Source of the DNA: Candidatus Obscuribacterales bacterium
Lineage (GTDB): Bacteria; Cyanobacteriota; Vampirovibrionia; Obscuribacterales; Obscuribacteraceae
Assembly: GCA_021732085.1 (NCBI GenBank)
Contig: JAKFVQ010000017.1
Coordinates: 62,001-126,000, forward strand
Direction of reading: 5' to 3'
Length of the DNA stretch: 64,000 nt
Position 1 is the first letter of the stretch. Each line of letters opens with the position of its first letter. Below, in pieces: positions 25,065 to 33,647 of the stretch. The notes beneath the pieces were generated by a model. It was not told where the DNA came from. It searched no databases and saw only the letters and a list, made by a program, of their open reading frames with translations. Both the position numbers and the translations under genes were made by a program.

Positions 25065-25667
25065 ATGACGAACGACAATAACCAGATTACAGTTCTTTCT
25101 GTTGAACACAGCGAAAGCGATCTTCTCGCCGTCAGAGCATTTCTCACCCAGATTCCAGGATTGAAACTGATAGAAGCTTCAAACACCGAAGATTCAATGA
25201 AACGCCTAGTTGAGGCGGCCGTCGATGTCTCTCTAATCGATGCAGGCAGTCCCGACGCAAATGTTCAATTGACAAAATCGATCAGGCAAGCGCATCCGAC
25301 AGTGCGCGTGATCATTTTCACTTCAGCTGATACGCCGGAAGATATTTTCACTGCGATGGATGCAGGGGCAGATGGTTATGTTCTCAAAGGAACATTCACT
25401 GCAGCTCTGGAAACAGCACTGCGCAGCGTCAGGTTAGGTGCAGTCTGGCTCGATCCTGGAATCGCCAATCAAGTACTAAAAGTGATTGAAAGCGCCCACA
25501 CAACACGACCTTCTCGAACCCTCCCAACAGGCATCATGACGATCCCTCTGATGCCGGAGGAGAAGTCACTCTTGCACGAGGTGGCTGGCGGAGAATGCAA
25601 AGACGGGGTTTGCATGGTCGATCCATCCTTCATCAAAAAGCTGCGCCGATTTGCTCCGGCGAGTTAG
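25065..25667 (+). CDS. Receiver-domain protein with degenerate C-terminus
   Basis: 200 residues. The first 125 form a receiver domain: VLSVEHSESD replaces the usual acidic pair, Asp59 in LIDAG is the phosphorylation site, Thr/Ser86-87 in IFTSA and Lys108 in YVLKG complete it. Layout and the RSVRLGAVWLDP sequence after it are those of NarL/LuxR regulators. The C-terminal 50 residues (MPEEKSLLHEVAGGE, then CKDGVCMVD) occupy the place of the LuxR helix-turn-helix but lack its second helix pattern. It may signal by protein contact or be an eroded transcription factor. It is divergent from the LolA-like gene; no kinase gene is adjacent. Confidence 0.85.
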   Translation: MTNDNNQITVLSVEHSESDLLAVRAFLTQIPGLKLIEASNTEDSMKRLVEAAVDVSLIDAGSPDANVQLTKSIRQAHPTVRVIIFTSADTPEDIFTAMDAGADGYVLKGTFTAALETALRSVRLGAVWLDPGIANQVLKVIESAHTTRPSRTLPTGIMTIPLMPEEKSLLHEVAGGECKDGVCMVDPSFIKKLRRFAPAS

Positions 25668-25706
25668 AGAATTTGACAGGCAAGACGATTTAGCAATTAT
25701 CAGCAG

Positions 25707-26555
25707 CTATTCAGCGGTAGCTGGTTTGTTCTGCAACTTGGCTTGAAGTCCGGCAATTTCTGCTTCAATCAGACGCATAAACTGCGGATCAGCGTGCTTC
25801 ATTCCCTTTGACAAATTAAGCGCAGACTTGAATTGAGTCAAAGCAAGCAATTCCTTACCTGCGACCTTGTTATTTTGCGCCTCAGTGAAGAGATTGTAGG
25901 CGGCTTTATCTCCAGAGACCGGTTCGATATTTGCGGGCAACTTGTTTACAGAGCCGTTCTTGCTGCACTCATTTGGCATAAGCACAGTCTTCTTACCAAC
26001 GGGAACAGGTGTAAAACTTATGCCGCCTGCCGCATTCATAGGTAGCTGGTTTTGAGGCATGGGCTCCCCAAGAGTGCGATTGACATTTTGCTTAGGCGTT
26101 TGAGCCTGTCCGCTGTTCGGATCTGAACCAGCAGGAGGAATCCAAACGGCACCGCCCACTCCGCGAGGTGGGTTGGAATTATTTTGCTGATTTTGCAGTG
26201 TTTTCTGTACACGTTCGGAGGCCTTCTGAGCTTCGGCGCTGACGCCAAAGCTTACTATCGACGCGATGAACCCGGCTGCGACCCTGGACCAAAGTGTGAC
26301 CCTGTCGCGTATGGCTTTAAGCCCACGTGGACAATTATCAGTCATTACCGTTCCGTCGGACCGCCTATAAAATGTCAGGCATTGGGAGCTGCCATTGACC
26401 TGAAGAAACGACTCCGCTTCTGTATCACTCATTGCAGAAAGGTTGTAAACGTTCCTCTCACATCCGGAACAGTGGCGGACCTTGTCATCACCCGTCATGT
26501 TATCCCAAGACATTGGGCAAGGCGCCGCTACTACAACCCTTTCAAGAAGTTTCAT
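25707..26555 (-). CDS. Cys-rich VYNLSAM-domain protein with one TM segment
   Basis: 282 residues from MKLLERVVVAAPCP, chosen because AGGAG lies 8 bases upstream; the open frame continues 91 codons further up but without a ribosome site. The first 85 residues hold a recognisable bacterial module: CPMSWDNM, Asp-Asp-x-Val-Arg, HCSGCERNVYNLSAMS, a Cys, YRRSDGTVMTDNCPRG. Five cysteines (13, 29, 32, 59, 75) could bind metal. A membrane segment (88-105) follows, then a Pro/Gln/Asn-rich linker and a C-terminal helical stretch like a single TPR. The same module is known, from memory, at the start of myxobacterial and other proteins with varied tails; its role is not established. By topology the Cys domain is cytoplasmic and the tail outside. 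Confidence 0.83.
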   Translation of the reverse strand: MKLLERVVVAAPCPMSWDNMTGDDKVRHCSGCERNVYNLSAMSDTEAESFLQVNGSSQCLTFYRRSDGTVMTDNCPRGLKAIRDRVTLWSRVAAGFIASIVSFGVSAEAQKASERVQKTLQNQQNNSNPPRGVGGAVWIPPAGSDPNSGQAQTPKQNVNRTLGEPMPQNQLPMNAAGGISFTPVPVGKKTVLMPNECSKNGSVNKLPANIEPVSGDKAAYNLFTEAQNNKVAGKELLALTQFKSALNLSKGMKHADPQFMRLIEAEIAGLQAKLQNKPATAE

Positions 26556-26733
26556 CGTTTTCTCCTCTTGGCCTACTTTATAAGAATATGCCCAGTGAAC
26601 AAGTCCATCCACGGGGTTTATACTGAAGGCGCCAGGTCCTATACCGCCATTAATTTCAGAAAGGACGAATGTAACGTCTGTTTTAGATGGCTGATTCATG
26701 TGGAACGTTGTTTTTACTGATTGAGGGAAATAT

Positions 26734-27369
26734 ATGTCTTCTTTGCTAAAAAATTCTGCGGGCGTTCTTCTTTCCTTAGCAATGATGCTTTCTCCATGCG
26801 TTGCGCAAGCTGACGACGACGATGACACATCAGCTGCAACAAAGAACGCTCAAGACACAGTTAAGAAAGATGCCGATGAATTATCCGCCGAGCAGGATCA
26901 GCTAAAGCATTATCAGGATCAAGCCAAGTTTTACGATGATTTTGCAGCCAAGCGCCTGGAACACAACACTGTGCTTCGCAAGCAAGTCGAGAAGCGTTTG
27001 CAAGCTATGCAGATCGCACAAAAGAAGAAAGAGAACGCAGGCAACAAACATATCAGTCAGGAAATTGAGCACCTGCAAGCATGGCTGAATGATGAAGCTT
27101 CAAAGCGCAAGCAAATCGACCAAATGCGCGAGCGCTGGAGAACAGCAGTTGAAATGCAAACGGTAAAGCTTCAGAACACCAAGTATCAGTCTGACGTAGA
27201 TAAAGCGTCACTAAAACATCAGCAAGATATCGATAAGACAAATGCCGCAATTCAATCTGAGAATCCGAAGCCGGCGGCTACACCAGTACAAGCCGGACCA
27301 AACGTATTGATACCAGGCTTCGAAGAATATCAAGGTACGATTCCAGTCCTGCTGGGACCTGGCGGCTAA
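26734..27369 (+). CDS. Secreted coiled-coil protein
   Basis: 211 residues. A signal peptide ends near AQADDDDDT; the mature protein begins with an acidic run and continues as one long amphipathic helix rich in Lys, Gln and Glu (residues about 45-180), with a Pro-rich C-terminus. This looks like a periplasmic coiled coil. GAGGGAAA lies before the ATG. It is divergent from the Cys-rich protein gene and is followed by a second secreted protein gene after 5 bp, so the two form an operon. No family recognised. Confidence 0.8.
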   Translation: MSSLLKNSAGVLLSLAMMLSPCVAQADDDDDTSAATKNAQDTVKKDADELSAEQDQLKHYQDQAKFYDDFAAKRLEHNTVLRKQVEKRLQAMQIAQKKKENAGNKHISQEIEHLQAWLNDEASKRKQIDQMRERWRTAVEMQTVKLQNTKYQSDVDKASLKHQQDIDKTNAAIQSENPKPAATPVQAGPNVLIPGFEEYQGTIPVLLGPGG

Positions 27370-27374
27370 AAAAA

Positions 27375-27932
27375 ATGCGTCCGGCACAGCTTCCAACGTC
27401 GCTTATAGCTATTGTTTTTCTGACTTTAACGACGCAAGGCTCTGGCGCGCAAAATAATAAGAGTGCAGTCTCGAAAGCGAGTGCTAAAGCGCCAGCTAGT
27501 TCTGCTTCAGCGCAGAGGAAAGATGCACCTGCCAAAAGCGATGCACGTTCTAAGAATGCGAAAAAACGAAACTTCAAGTCAGAAGCGACTTTAAATGCAA
27601 ATTCGATTACCGGAACCTATGAATCCGGCAATAATGCCCTGGGATCCGAATTGAAGGTTCAGGAACTTGCCGGTGGAAAAATGAAATTCTCGCTCTACTC
27701 ATTCTGGCGCTGCCCGGATGGCACAGCTTGCAATGGTATCGCCGAAAGTACAATACCTGTAGCTCATCGCGAAGCTACTTACCATCAAACAGATCCGGAA
27801 TACACGCTCAAGTTCGCCTTTTCGAAAAATGCATGCGTTGTGGAATGCGACAAGCCGAGCAACTTTGGTGGCTTCAATGTCGATCCAAGCGGCGCATATA
27901 AAAAGACTCGGGCAAAAGTCGTTTTCGATTAG
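27375..27932 (+). CDS. Secreted protein with beta-rich C-terminal domain
   Basis: 185 residues. A signal peptide (MRPAQLPTSLIAIVFLTL) is followed by an Ala/Ser/Lys-rich disordered linker of about 50 residues. A compact domain starts at NSITGTYESGNN, with alternating strands and four cysteines (WRCPDGTAC, NACVVEC). It resembles small lysozyme-inhibitor or lipocalin-like folds in pattern only. The start follows the previous stop by five bases in a run of eight A residues. Its last four bases overlap the end of the first papain-like gene on the opposite strand. Function unknown. Confidence 0.77.
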   Translation: MRPAQLPTSLIAIVFLTLTTQGSGAQNNKSAVSKASAKAPASSASAQRKDAPAKSDARSKNAKKRNFKSEATLNANSITGTYESGNNALGSELKVQELAGGKMKFSLYSFWRCPDGTACNGIAESTIPVAHREATYHQTDPEYTLKFAFSKNACVVECDKPSNFGGFNVDPSGAYKKTRAKVVFD

Positions 27933-29608
27933 TAGAAGAACGCAGGATAGTCATTATATCGGCTGCTATCCTCCAATGCCTTCTGCAGCTCTCGTTGGTA
28001 ACGCTGCAACCAAATTTTTCCTACAGCCGGCGATGGATAATGTTCGCCCGGCGTCTTCTTATTTTCTCTGCACCAATATTTATATGCCGCTTGCAAGTTG
28101 TTGTTGAACTCTTGCGCTTTTGCTGCCAGGCGCGTATCCGTCTGGCTTATTGTGATCACTTCCTTCAGGCTGACCCGATCGGCGCCAAGCTTATCTCGAC
28201 TATCGCCCCACGTGTTGTCGACTCCAATTTTCCCGCTTGCCGGATCATAGTCCTTCAAGCAAAGAACATGCCCGCCTCCAAAACCGGCGCCTTCTCCTCC
28301 AAGCGGCTTCCCAGCTGCTTCTGCAACTTGCTTACCCAAGAATCCACTACCGGAGTTTACTTGGAGCAGAATAGGAAATAGCTTTGCATCCTTGGCTTCG
28401 TTCAATAGGTTTTTCAATTCAGCTTCATTGCTGAAGTATGGGATTCGCTCATCGCGTCTTGCATGACCAGACAAGCCAATCTTGTCCCAGATCCAATTTG
28501 TGGCATATCCACCTTGCTCATAGTGCGCGATACACGAACCGACTTCCTTCTTACCGGTAATTTTCTCCATCGTGTTAAAGGAGTCTTGAATTGTCAGACC
28601 TGGATTACTCATCGGAGAGGTCATCACGGGCTGCAAGTTGGCATCAAGAGCTGGTCTGCCCTTTTCATCCTTGACACGAGCAGATTCGTAAACAGCGCTG
28701 CCATCAGGGTTAATTTCATAAACCTCTTTCGGTGGTTTCTGCGAAAGATCCAGGACACGGGAGCCATTATCATCAGGAGTCGCTGCTTGTTGAGCATATT
28801 CAAGATTCTTTCCGGGGAATTTGTCCTTGAGAGCAAGATTTATAGAGACCAGATGATAGATCTGACTTGCGTACGATCGCTTATTGTCGCCCGCAGGAAC
28901 TTGAAGGTGAGCCTTATCAGCGGGCTGAACACTTCTGCTGACGTCAACAGCTTGCCCATTTGTTGCCGTGTACTTTCCGCTCAACGCAACGTCTGCGACT
29001 AATTTTGCCATACTTGCTGGATTGCGGTGATAGAGCCTGACTTCAGGCGAAGCAACATTACAATTATCGTAGGGGCCCTGATCAGCAGACGACGGATGAG
29101 CGGCATTGTGGAGTACTTGTCGGGCAAGAATAGCTCTGTTCTCTGCACTGACTCCAACTTTGCTTTCAGTATTAAACAAACGCTCGACTTCAGCGAAAGT
29201 AGCAGATGCCTCGGCAGCGCTTATGCGCCCATCGCGAACGTGATTCTCAATTTCCTGAACATCGGCCTTGAAAAGCTCCCGAGCTTTCGGATCAGCGATC
29301 TTTGAAGCCGCCAGATCAAGAAGTTTGTCTTTCTCCGATTTATCATTTTTTGGCTGAGCGGACTTCGCTTTCTCTGCGCCCTCAGCGGCGCTCACCAAAG
29401 CGATTAACTCAAAATTAGGCAAGGTGCTTTTGTTCTCAGTCCGACCTTTAACTGGATCGTTTTCAGCTTCCGGTTTTGAACTTGAACTGGAACCCGAATC
29501 GGATCGCATCACTGCATGAAAAGAAATCTCGTTTGTAGCCGCGGACTCTTTTGCACTCTCTTCAGAATCCGCGCTAGCTCTTTGATCTTCTTCAAAATTC
29601 TTTGCCAC
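27929..29608 (-). CDS. Papain-like cysteine protease family protein, copy 1 (short form)
   Basis: 559 residues without signal peptide. The first 90 residues are charged and Ser-rich. A helical stretch (about 90-150) leads to a domain shared with two other genes in the window. Gln177 and Cys183 lie in ADQGPYDNCNV, His447 in GGGHVLCLKDY and Asn465 in GVDNTWGD. The order Gln, Cys, His, Asn and the Asn-x-Trp-Gly ending are those of papain-fold proteases, so I propose this fold; general similarity to known peptidases is low. The tail of about 90 residues after the domain is helical. It is convergent with a secreted protein gene (4-bp overlap) and has no companion gene. Protease activity is inferred. 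Confidence 0.78.
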   Translation of the reverse strand: MAKNFEEDQRASADSEESAKESAATNEISFHAVMRSDSGSSSSSKPEAENDPVKGRTENKSTLPNFELIALVSAAEGAEKAKSAQPKNDKSEKDKLLDLAASKIADPKARELFKADVQEIENHVRDGRISAAEASATFAEVERLFNTESKVGVSAENRAILARQVLHNAAHPSSADQGPYDNCNVASPEVRLYHRNPASMAKLVADVALSGKYTATNGQAVDVSRSVQPADKAHLQVPAGDNKRSYASQIYHLVSINLALKDKFPGKNLEYAQQAATPDDNGSRVLDLSQKPPKEVYEINPDGSAVYESARVKDEKGRPALDANLQPVMTSPMSNPGLTIQDSFNTMEKITGKKEVGSCIAHYEQGGYATNWIWDKIGLSGHARRDERIPYFSNEAELKNLLNEAKDAKLFPILLQVNSGSGFLGKQVAEAAGKPLGGEGAGFGGGHVLCLKDYDPASGKIGVDNTWGDSRDKLGADRVSLKEVITISQTDTRLAAKAQEFNNNLQAAYKYWCRENKKTPGEHYPSPAVGKIWLQRYQRELQKALEDSSRYNDYPAFFY

Positions 29609-29739
29609 AAAAATACCCTCCCAAGATCCAATGGATATGGGACCGCCGCACCAATGGCATCAGCTTAAGGCAGCTTTGTGGAATTTTGGTTCCCAGACCA
29701 CTCCGGAGGGCTTGATAATTAGTCGATGCTATCTGTACA

Positions 29740-30615
29740 ATGGCGCCAATCGTGGATTCCCTGTTAGATTGTGTACTAATTGTCGGCGGCAGCACTTTAA
29801 TTGCTGTTGCTGGCATGTTCCTCGTTCGAAAAAAAATTTCGCGGCAAGCACTGGAAGCGTGCCATGAAGTTGGCGGCATCATGTTGGCAATTGTAGGAAC
29901 GCTCTACGCGATTCTTGTCGGGCTCATAGTTGTGAATTCACAGGGAAGAGTCGATGCCGCAAGCCAAATGGCTGTGACAGAATCGAACATGCTTTCGAAC
30001 ATCTATCACCTGTCGAAGACTTTCAAAGACCCAGCTCGACGCAAAATTCGGGAAACCATTCATGAATACGCCGTCGCCGTGGTGAAGGAAGATTGGTCGA
30101 AGGTTGAGAGCGATCAAGAAAAGGAAGAGACAATACCGGCTTACAGAAGGCTCTGGGCCGAAATCACTTCTTATAATCCACAAGAGGCAAACGAACAGCA
30201 ATGCTATGCCACCATGCTCAATAACATGGAAGATCTTTCCGCCGCACGGAAGTTTCGCACAGTTGCCTCCAAAAGCGGTTTATCGCCCGTCCTCTGGACA
30301 GTACTACTTGCAGGTGGCGTCGGCATAGTACTCTTCACCTATTTCTTCTTTGTCGAGAATATGCTGGCGCAGACATTGATGACAGCATTTGTGACCATAT
30401 TCATTTCTATGAACGTTTATATAATCCATCTCTGTCAAAACCCGTACCGCTTAGAACTGGGGGCGAAAGTTGCCGGCTTTGGTGGCAGCTTCACTCCCAA
30501 CTGGTTCATTGACCGAACAGAACATGCTTCCACACAAGCAGGCAGCAACGCGGAAAAGGAAACGGAATCTAATGGCGCTGCAAAAGAAAACGAAAAGAAT
30601 GCAGCACCGAAATAA
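29740..30615 (+). CDS. DUF4239 membrane protein
   Basis: 291 residues. Two membrane segments at the start (residues 8-30 and 45-65) and two near 195-245, with a cytoplasmic helical region of about 130 residues between. CHEVGGIMLAIVGTLYAILVG and the SNMLSNIYHL stretch are typical of DUF4239 (bestrophin-like) proteins. The topology suggests an ion channel like bestrophins, but no activity is established. The C-terminus is Glu/Lys-rich. The beta-lactamase-fold gene begins 3 bp after the stop, so the two are one operon. No ribosome site is obvious for this gene. Confidence 0.85.
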   Translation: MAPIVDSLLDCVLIVGGSTLIAVAGMFLVRKKISRQALEACHEVGGIMLAIVGTLYAILVGLIVVNSQGRVDAASQMAVTESNMLSNIYHLSKTFKDPARRKIRETIHEYAVAVVKEDWSKVESDQEKEETIPAYRRLWAEITSYNPQEANEQQCYATMLNNMEDLSAARKFRTVASKSGLSPVLWTVLLAGGVGIVLFTYFFFVENMLAQTLMTAFVTIFISMNVYIIHLCQNPYRLELGAKVAGFGGSFTPNWFIDRTEHASTQAGSNAEKETESNGAAKENEKNAAPK

Positions 30616-30618
30616 AAG

Positions 30619-31965
30619 ATGATCATGCTGAGAAGACCAAGTAAGAAGCCAACTTATACACAATTATTGTGTTGCCTTGTCTCATCAACGGGACTCTTTA
30701 GCCTGTCCTATTTTACCTCAGCCCTTGCGCAGACTGCAGGAGATGCACAAAGCGGCAATAACTTCAATGCAGGTTTTGTGCCGCCCCTTCAAGGCGGTAC
30801 ACCAAATTTTTCAAGTCCAGGTACTGTACCAAATACAAACACGATGAATTCACAGTCTGCAGCCGCCGCACTAAAGAACAGCAATATGCCGGCATCTGCC
30901 GTAAGCCCGGACGAGTTTCAGCAGAGGCTGCAACGCATCGATGCCATGGTGAACAGGCGGATGGCTGAACTCAATATTCCAGCATACACGCTGGCGATCA
31001 TTCGAAACGGAAAAACTGTATTTCAAAAGCCATATGGGCTTGCATCCATACAGAATCGGCAACCCTGCAGCAATGATACCGTATTTGGTTTAGCTTCCCT
31101 GACCAAAACTTTCACCGCGCTGACTCTTCTTTCACTTGTCGATCAGGGATTGATTGGGCTGGATGATCCTCTTGCAAAATACATCCCCAATTTAACTCGT
31201 CCTTACCAGACGCTGACCATTAGGCAATTAGCTTCCATGAGTGCCGGAGTGCCAGACAAAGTTTTGCAAGAAGTGGCATGGGTCGATCAGCTGGATATTC
31301 TCGATCACACGCCGTTGGTATCAGCACCGGGCTCTCAATTTTTATATTCCAATTTCAGCTATCGATTGATCGGTTCGGTAATTCAAAATGTGACAAAAAG
31401 ACCTTTTCTAGAGCTTGTAAGAGAAACGATTCTTGGTCCACTACAGATGCACAGCACCGCCACGACAGTGATGATGCAAGGCACTGGGCGCGTTGCTCAA
31501 GCATACGGCGATAATATGGGAAATGGTCCACTGCGAGCAATCGAGTATAAGAATCCAGCGATTTCATTTTCAGCCGGAATGCTCGCAAGCACATCTAATG
31601 ACTTGCTCAATTATGTTTATGGAATGATGTCGGGCAAAATGATTTCACCACAAGCGTACAAAACCTTGTGGTATGAGCGCCCAGCTCTCTCCACTGGTGA
31701 CGCCTGTCCCTGGGCATTCGGATGGCACGCCGGACCAAATAAAAGTATGGGCGGTCAATACGTTGTCGCAATGAATGGTGGCACACCCGGTGTTGCTTCC
31801 AGCATTATCATTCTTCCGGAAGCGAACTCGGCTGTAATTGCTCTTTCGAATTTGCGAAAGCCTCCGGTTTATGCGATCTCAAAAGCGGCGGCAGCCATGG
31901 CGTTTGGCAGTGGCGAAGAAGCAGCGGAGCCAGAGCCTACACCAGGAAGCAATACGGAAGATTAG
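30619..31965 (+). CDS. Secreted serine hydrolase, beta-lactamase fold (second copy)
   Basis: 448 residues with a signal peptide (hydrophobic run to about 37, SALAQ). A Gln/Asn/Ser-rich linker of 60 residues precedes the domain. Ser160-x-x-Lys163 in LASLTKTFTA and Tyr243-x-Asn245 in LYSNFSY are the catalytic motifs; the GGTPGVAS sequence late in the protein takes the place of the third box. It is likely a peptidase or esterase acting on cell wall or extracellular substrates. It shares length and layout with the hydrolase about 10 kb upstream, but sequence similarity is limited to the motifs. Coupled to the DUF4239 gene. Confidence 0.9.
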   Translation: MIMLRRPSKKPTYTQLLCCLVSSTGLFSLSYFTSALAQTAGDAQSGNNFNAGFVPPLQGGTPNFSSPGTVPNTNTMNSQSAAAALKNSNMPASAVSPDEFQQRLQRIDAMVNRRMAELNIPAYTLAIIRNGKTVFQKPYGLASIQNRQPCSNDTVFGLASLTKTFTALTLLSLVDQGLIGLDDPLAKYIPNLTRPYQTLTIRQLASMSAGVPDKVLQEVAWVDQLDILDHTPLVSAPGSQFLYSNFSYRLIGSVIQNVTKRPFLELVRETILGPLQMHSTATTVMMQGTGRVAQAYGDNMGNGPLRAIEYKNPAISFSAGMLASTSNDLLNYVYGMMSGKMISPQAYKTLWYERPALSTGDACPWAFGWHAGPNKSMGGQYVVAMNGGTPGVASSIIILPEANSAVIALSNLRKPPVYAISKAAAAMAFGSGEEAAEPEPTPGSNTED

Positions 31966-32035
31966 ATGGCGTCATTATCTGTAGCGATCAGGATACAATA
32001 GTGGCGGTAGTCCCGTCCGTAGAAAAGAAGAAGAT

Positions 32036-32572
32036 ATGAGCAAAGGAAAAGAAGCCATTGCAAAAGTGAAGCTAATCATAGGCATTGCGCTCTTTGCCCT
32101 TTCCATCTTCATTCCTCTATTAGGAATATGGGTGGCGCAAACCAATCTTCCTGTGGCAATGAAGACAGTTGTTATTGGAATTTTGACTTTCGGCGGTCCG
32201 GAGATCCTGGCGGTTTTAGCCGTAGCGGTGCTTGGTAAAGAAGCCTTTGATTTGCTTGCCGGAAAGATTTTTGGAGTGCTAGGTCACTTGGCTCCGAAAG
32301 GATCAGTTAGCAGACACAGATACAAGATAGGGCTTTTCCTGTTCGTGTTCTCATTCGTTCCAAGTTACATTCTTAGTTATTGTCCCACACTTGTACCTGA
32401 GAATCCGCCATGGCGAATTATCTCCTGCATATGTGCCGACATTATGCTTGTTGCAAGCCTTTTTATTTTGGGTGGGGATTTTTGGGATAAACTTCGCGCG
32501 CTGTTTGTGTACGACGCAGTCGCCCACTTTCCGCACAAGGAAGGGCCAGCAGAGAGCGGAGCTAAGGAGTGA
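32036..32572 (+). CDS. Small polytopic membrane protein (transporter-suffix type)
   Basis: 178 residues with four hydrophobic segments (about 14-34, 43-66, 100-122, 135-152). The ending FILGGDFWDKLRALFVYDA resembles the suffix domain attached to some RND transporters and also found alone. No transporter gene lies beside it. The last 11 bp overlap the end of the split M48 peptidase on the other strand. Role unknown; the suffix assignment is from memory and only moderate. Confidence 0.75.
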   Translation: MSKGKEAIAKVKLIIGIALFALSIFIPLLGIWVAQTNLPVAMKTVVIGILTFGGPEILAVLAVAVLGKEAFDLLAGKIFGVLGHLAPKGSVSRHRYKIGLFLFVFSFVPSYILSYCPTLVPENPPWRIISCICADIMLVASLFILGGDFWDKLRALFVYDAVAHFPHKEGPAESGAKE

Positions 32573-32804
32573 GTCCGGCTGGCAGCCCGTTGGGATAGCG
32601 TTCCTTTATAGCTTGATTGATATGTTCGATCCGGTTCTCGGGATTAGGATGCGTCGAGAAGAATTCCGGAGTGCGCGAACCGCCGCCGGCCGACTTCAAG
32701 ACTTCCATAACTTTGAGCATACTGCGGGGATCATAGCCTGATTCAGCAAGGAACCTAACTCCAAGCTTGTCAGATTCAAGCTCGTCTGCACGGCCGAATT
32801 TCAT
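32562..32804 (-). pseudogene. M48 metallopeptidase, C-terminal part (frame-shifted)
   Basis: An 80-residue frame starting MKFGRADELESDKLGV and containing GYDPRSMLKVMEVL, FSTHPNPENRIEHI. It is the second half of an M48 peptidase, holding the third zinc ligand (Glu in the DELESD segment) and the conserved HPNPENRI ending. The first half is in another frame immediately upstream, with ATGA shared between its stop and this ATG. A single extra base just before would join the two halves smoothly. Either the gene is broken, or the second half is made by stop-restart or frameshifting. Confidence 0.8.
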
Positions 32805-33421
32805 ATTAATAGCGCTGCCATTGCAGCTGTGCCGCGGTTATAAGGGTCGTCAGGATCGTACGCTGCTATAACGGCAGCCCCAGTCAAGCCTTGAGTCAAT
32901 TTCTGCTTGGCGATATGCTGAGCTGAATGCCTGGCTGCAACATGACCAATCTCATGTCCAAGCACGCCGGCTACTTCACCGCGTGTTCGTAGCTTGCGAT
33001 AAAGTCCTTCAGTCACAAATATCTGCCCGCCTGGCAATGCAAATGCGTTTATTGTCTTAGCATCGCCGAGCAAATGGAAATCGTATTGATATGGTGTTTT
33101 TGATGCCGTCGATTTCGATACGATTTCCGAGCCAATACTTTTGACCTGCTCCGAAGCGGTGTTGTCATCGGATAAGCCCTCGAATTTGTTAGCCATTTGC
33201 GGCGCAGATTGTAGACCGAGTGCTATCTCCTGACGTGGAGACATATCCAAATGCTGCTTCTTTCCAGTAATGGGATTGTATTGAGAATTACTAAAGTAGG
33301 TAAAGAGCGAAAAGCAGGCAACCACTAGCGCAATCAATAATTTGAATCCTAAACCGCCACCGCCACCGCCACCACGTGTCCCGACACCCATTGTAGGTCT
33401 GCGTCCCAAGAATATGCCCAT
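32801..33421 (-). pseudogene. M48 metallopeptidase, N-terminal part (frame-shifted)
   Basis: 206 residues: a Gly-rich start, one membrane segment (25-43), then the M48 domain with LPGGQIFVTEGL and the zinc helix HEIGHVAARHSAQH (His156, Glu157, His160). The frame ends at LLI, right after the linker that follows the zinc helix, so this product alone lacks the third zinc ligand. M48 proteins of this kind (BepA/YfgC or Oma1 type) degrade misfolded envelope proteins. The first half is intact in reading and has no stop inside. I label both halves as a split gene because neither can be an active enzyme alone. Confidence 0.82.
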
Positions 33422-33557
33422 ATTCTATTCCTCGCGCACCGCTACAAAATGGACGGAACATTTTCATTTAAGTTTCAAGAAAATCGTAAGACAAACCCGA
33501 CAATGCTTACCAGCAGCCTTAACACGTCCTTAACCGACGATGTGCAACAATAGGATC

Positions 33558-33647
33558 ATGAAAAAGAAAATGAAAAGAGCAAGAAAGACACTGCAATCAA
33601 AGAAACTGAACCTTACTCAATTTACAATCAGGGGTAAGGCAAGATGA
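33558..33647 (+). CDS. 29-residue basic leader peptide upstream of the CorA-like gene
   Basis: A small ORF starting MKKKMKRARKTLQSKK, with 11 Lys/Arg in 29 residues. Its stop TGA overlaps the ATG of the CorA-like gene (ATGA). AGGA stands just ahead of its start, and the GGGGTAAGG used by the next gene lies inside its last codons. This arrangement lets ribosomes reading the peptide control access to the transporter start. Short leader ORFs ahead of Mg2+ transporter genes (corL, mgtL) are known in enterobacteria; sequence similarity to them is not visible. Coding is inferred from position and overlap. Confidence 0.45.
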   Translation: MKKKMKRARKTLQSKKLNLTQFTIRGKAR

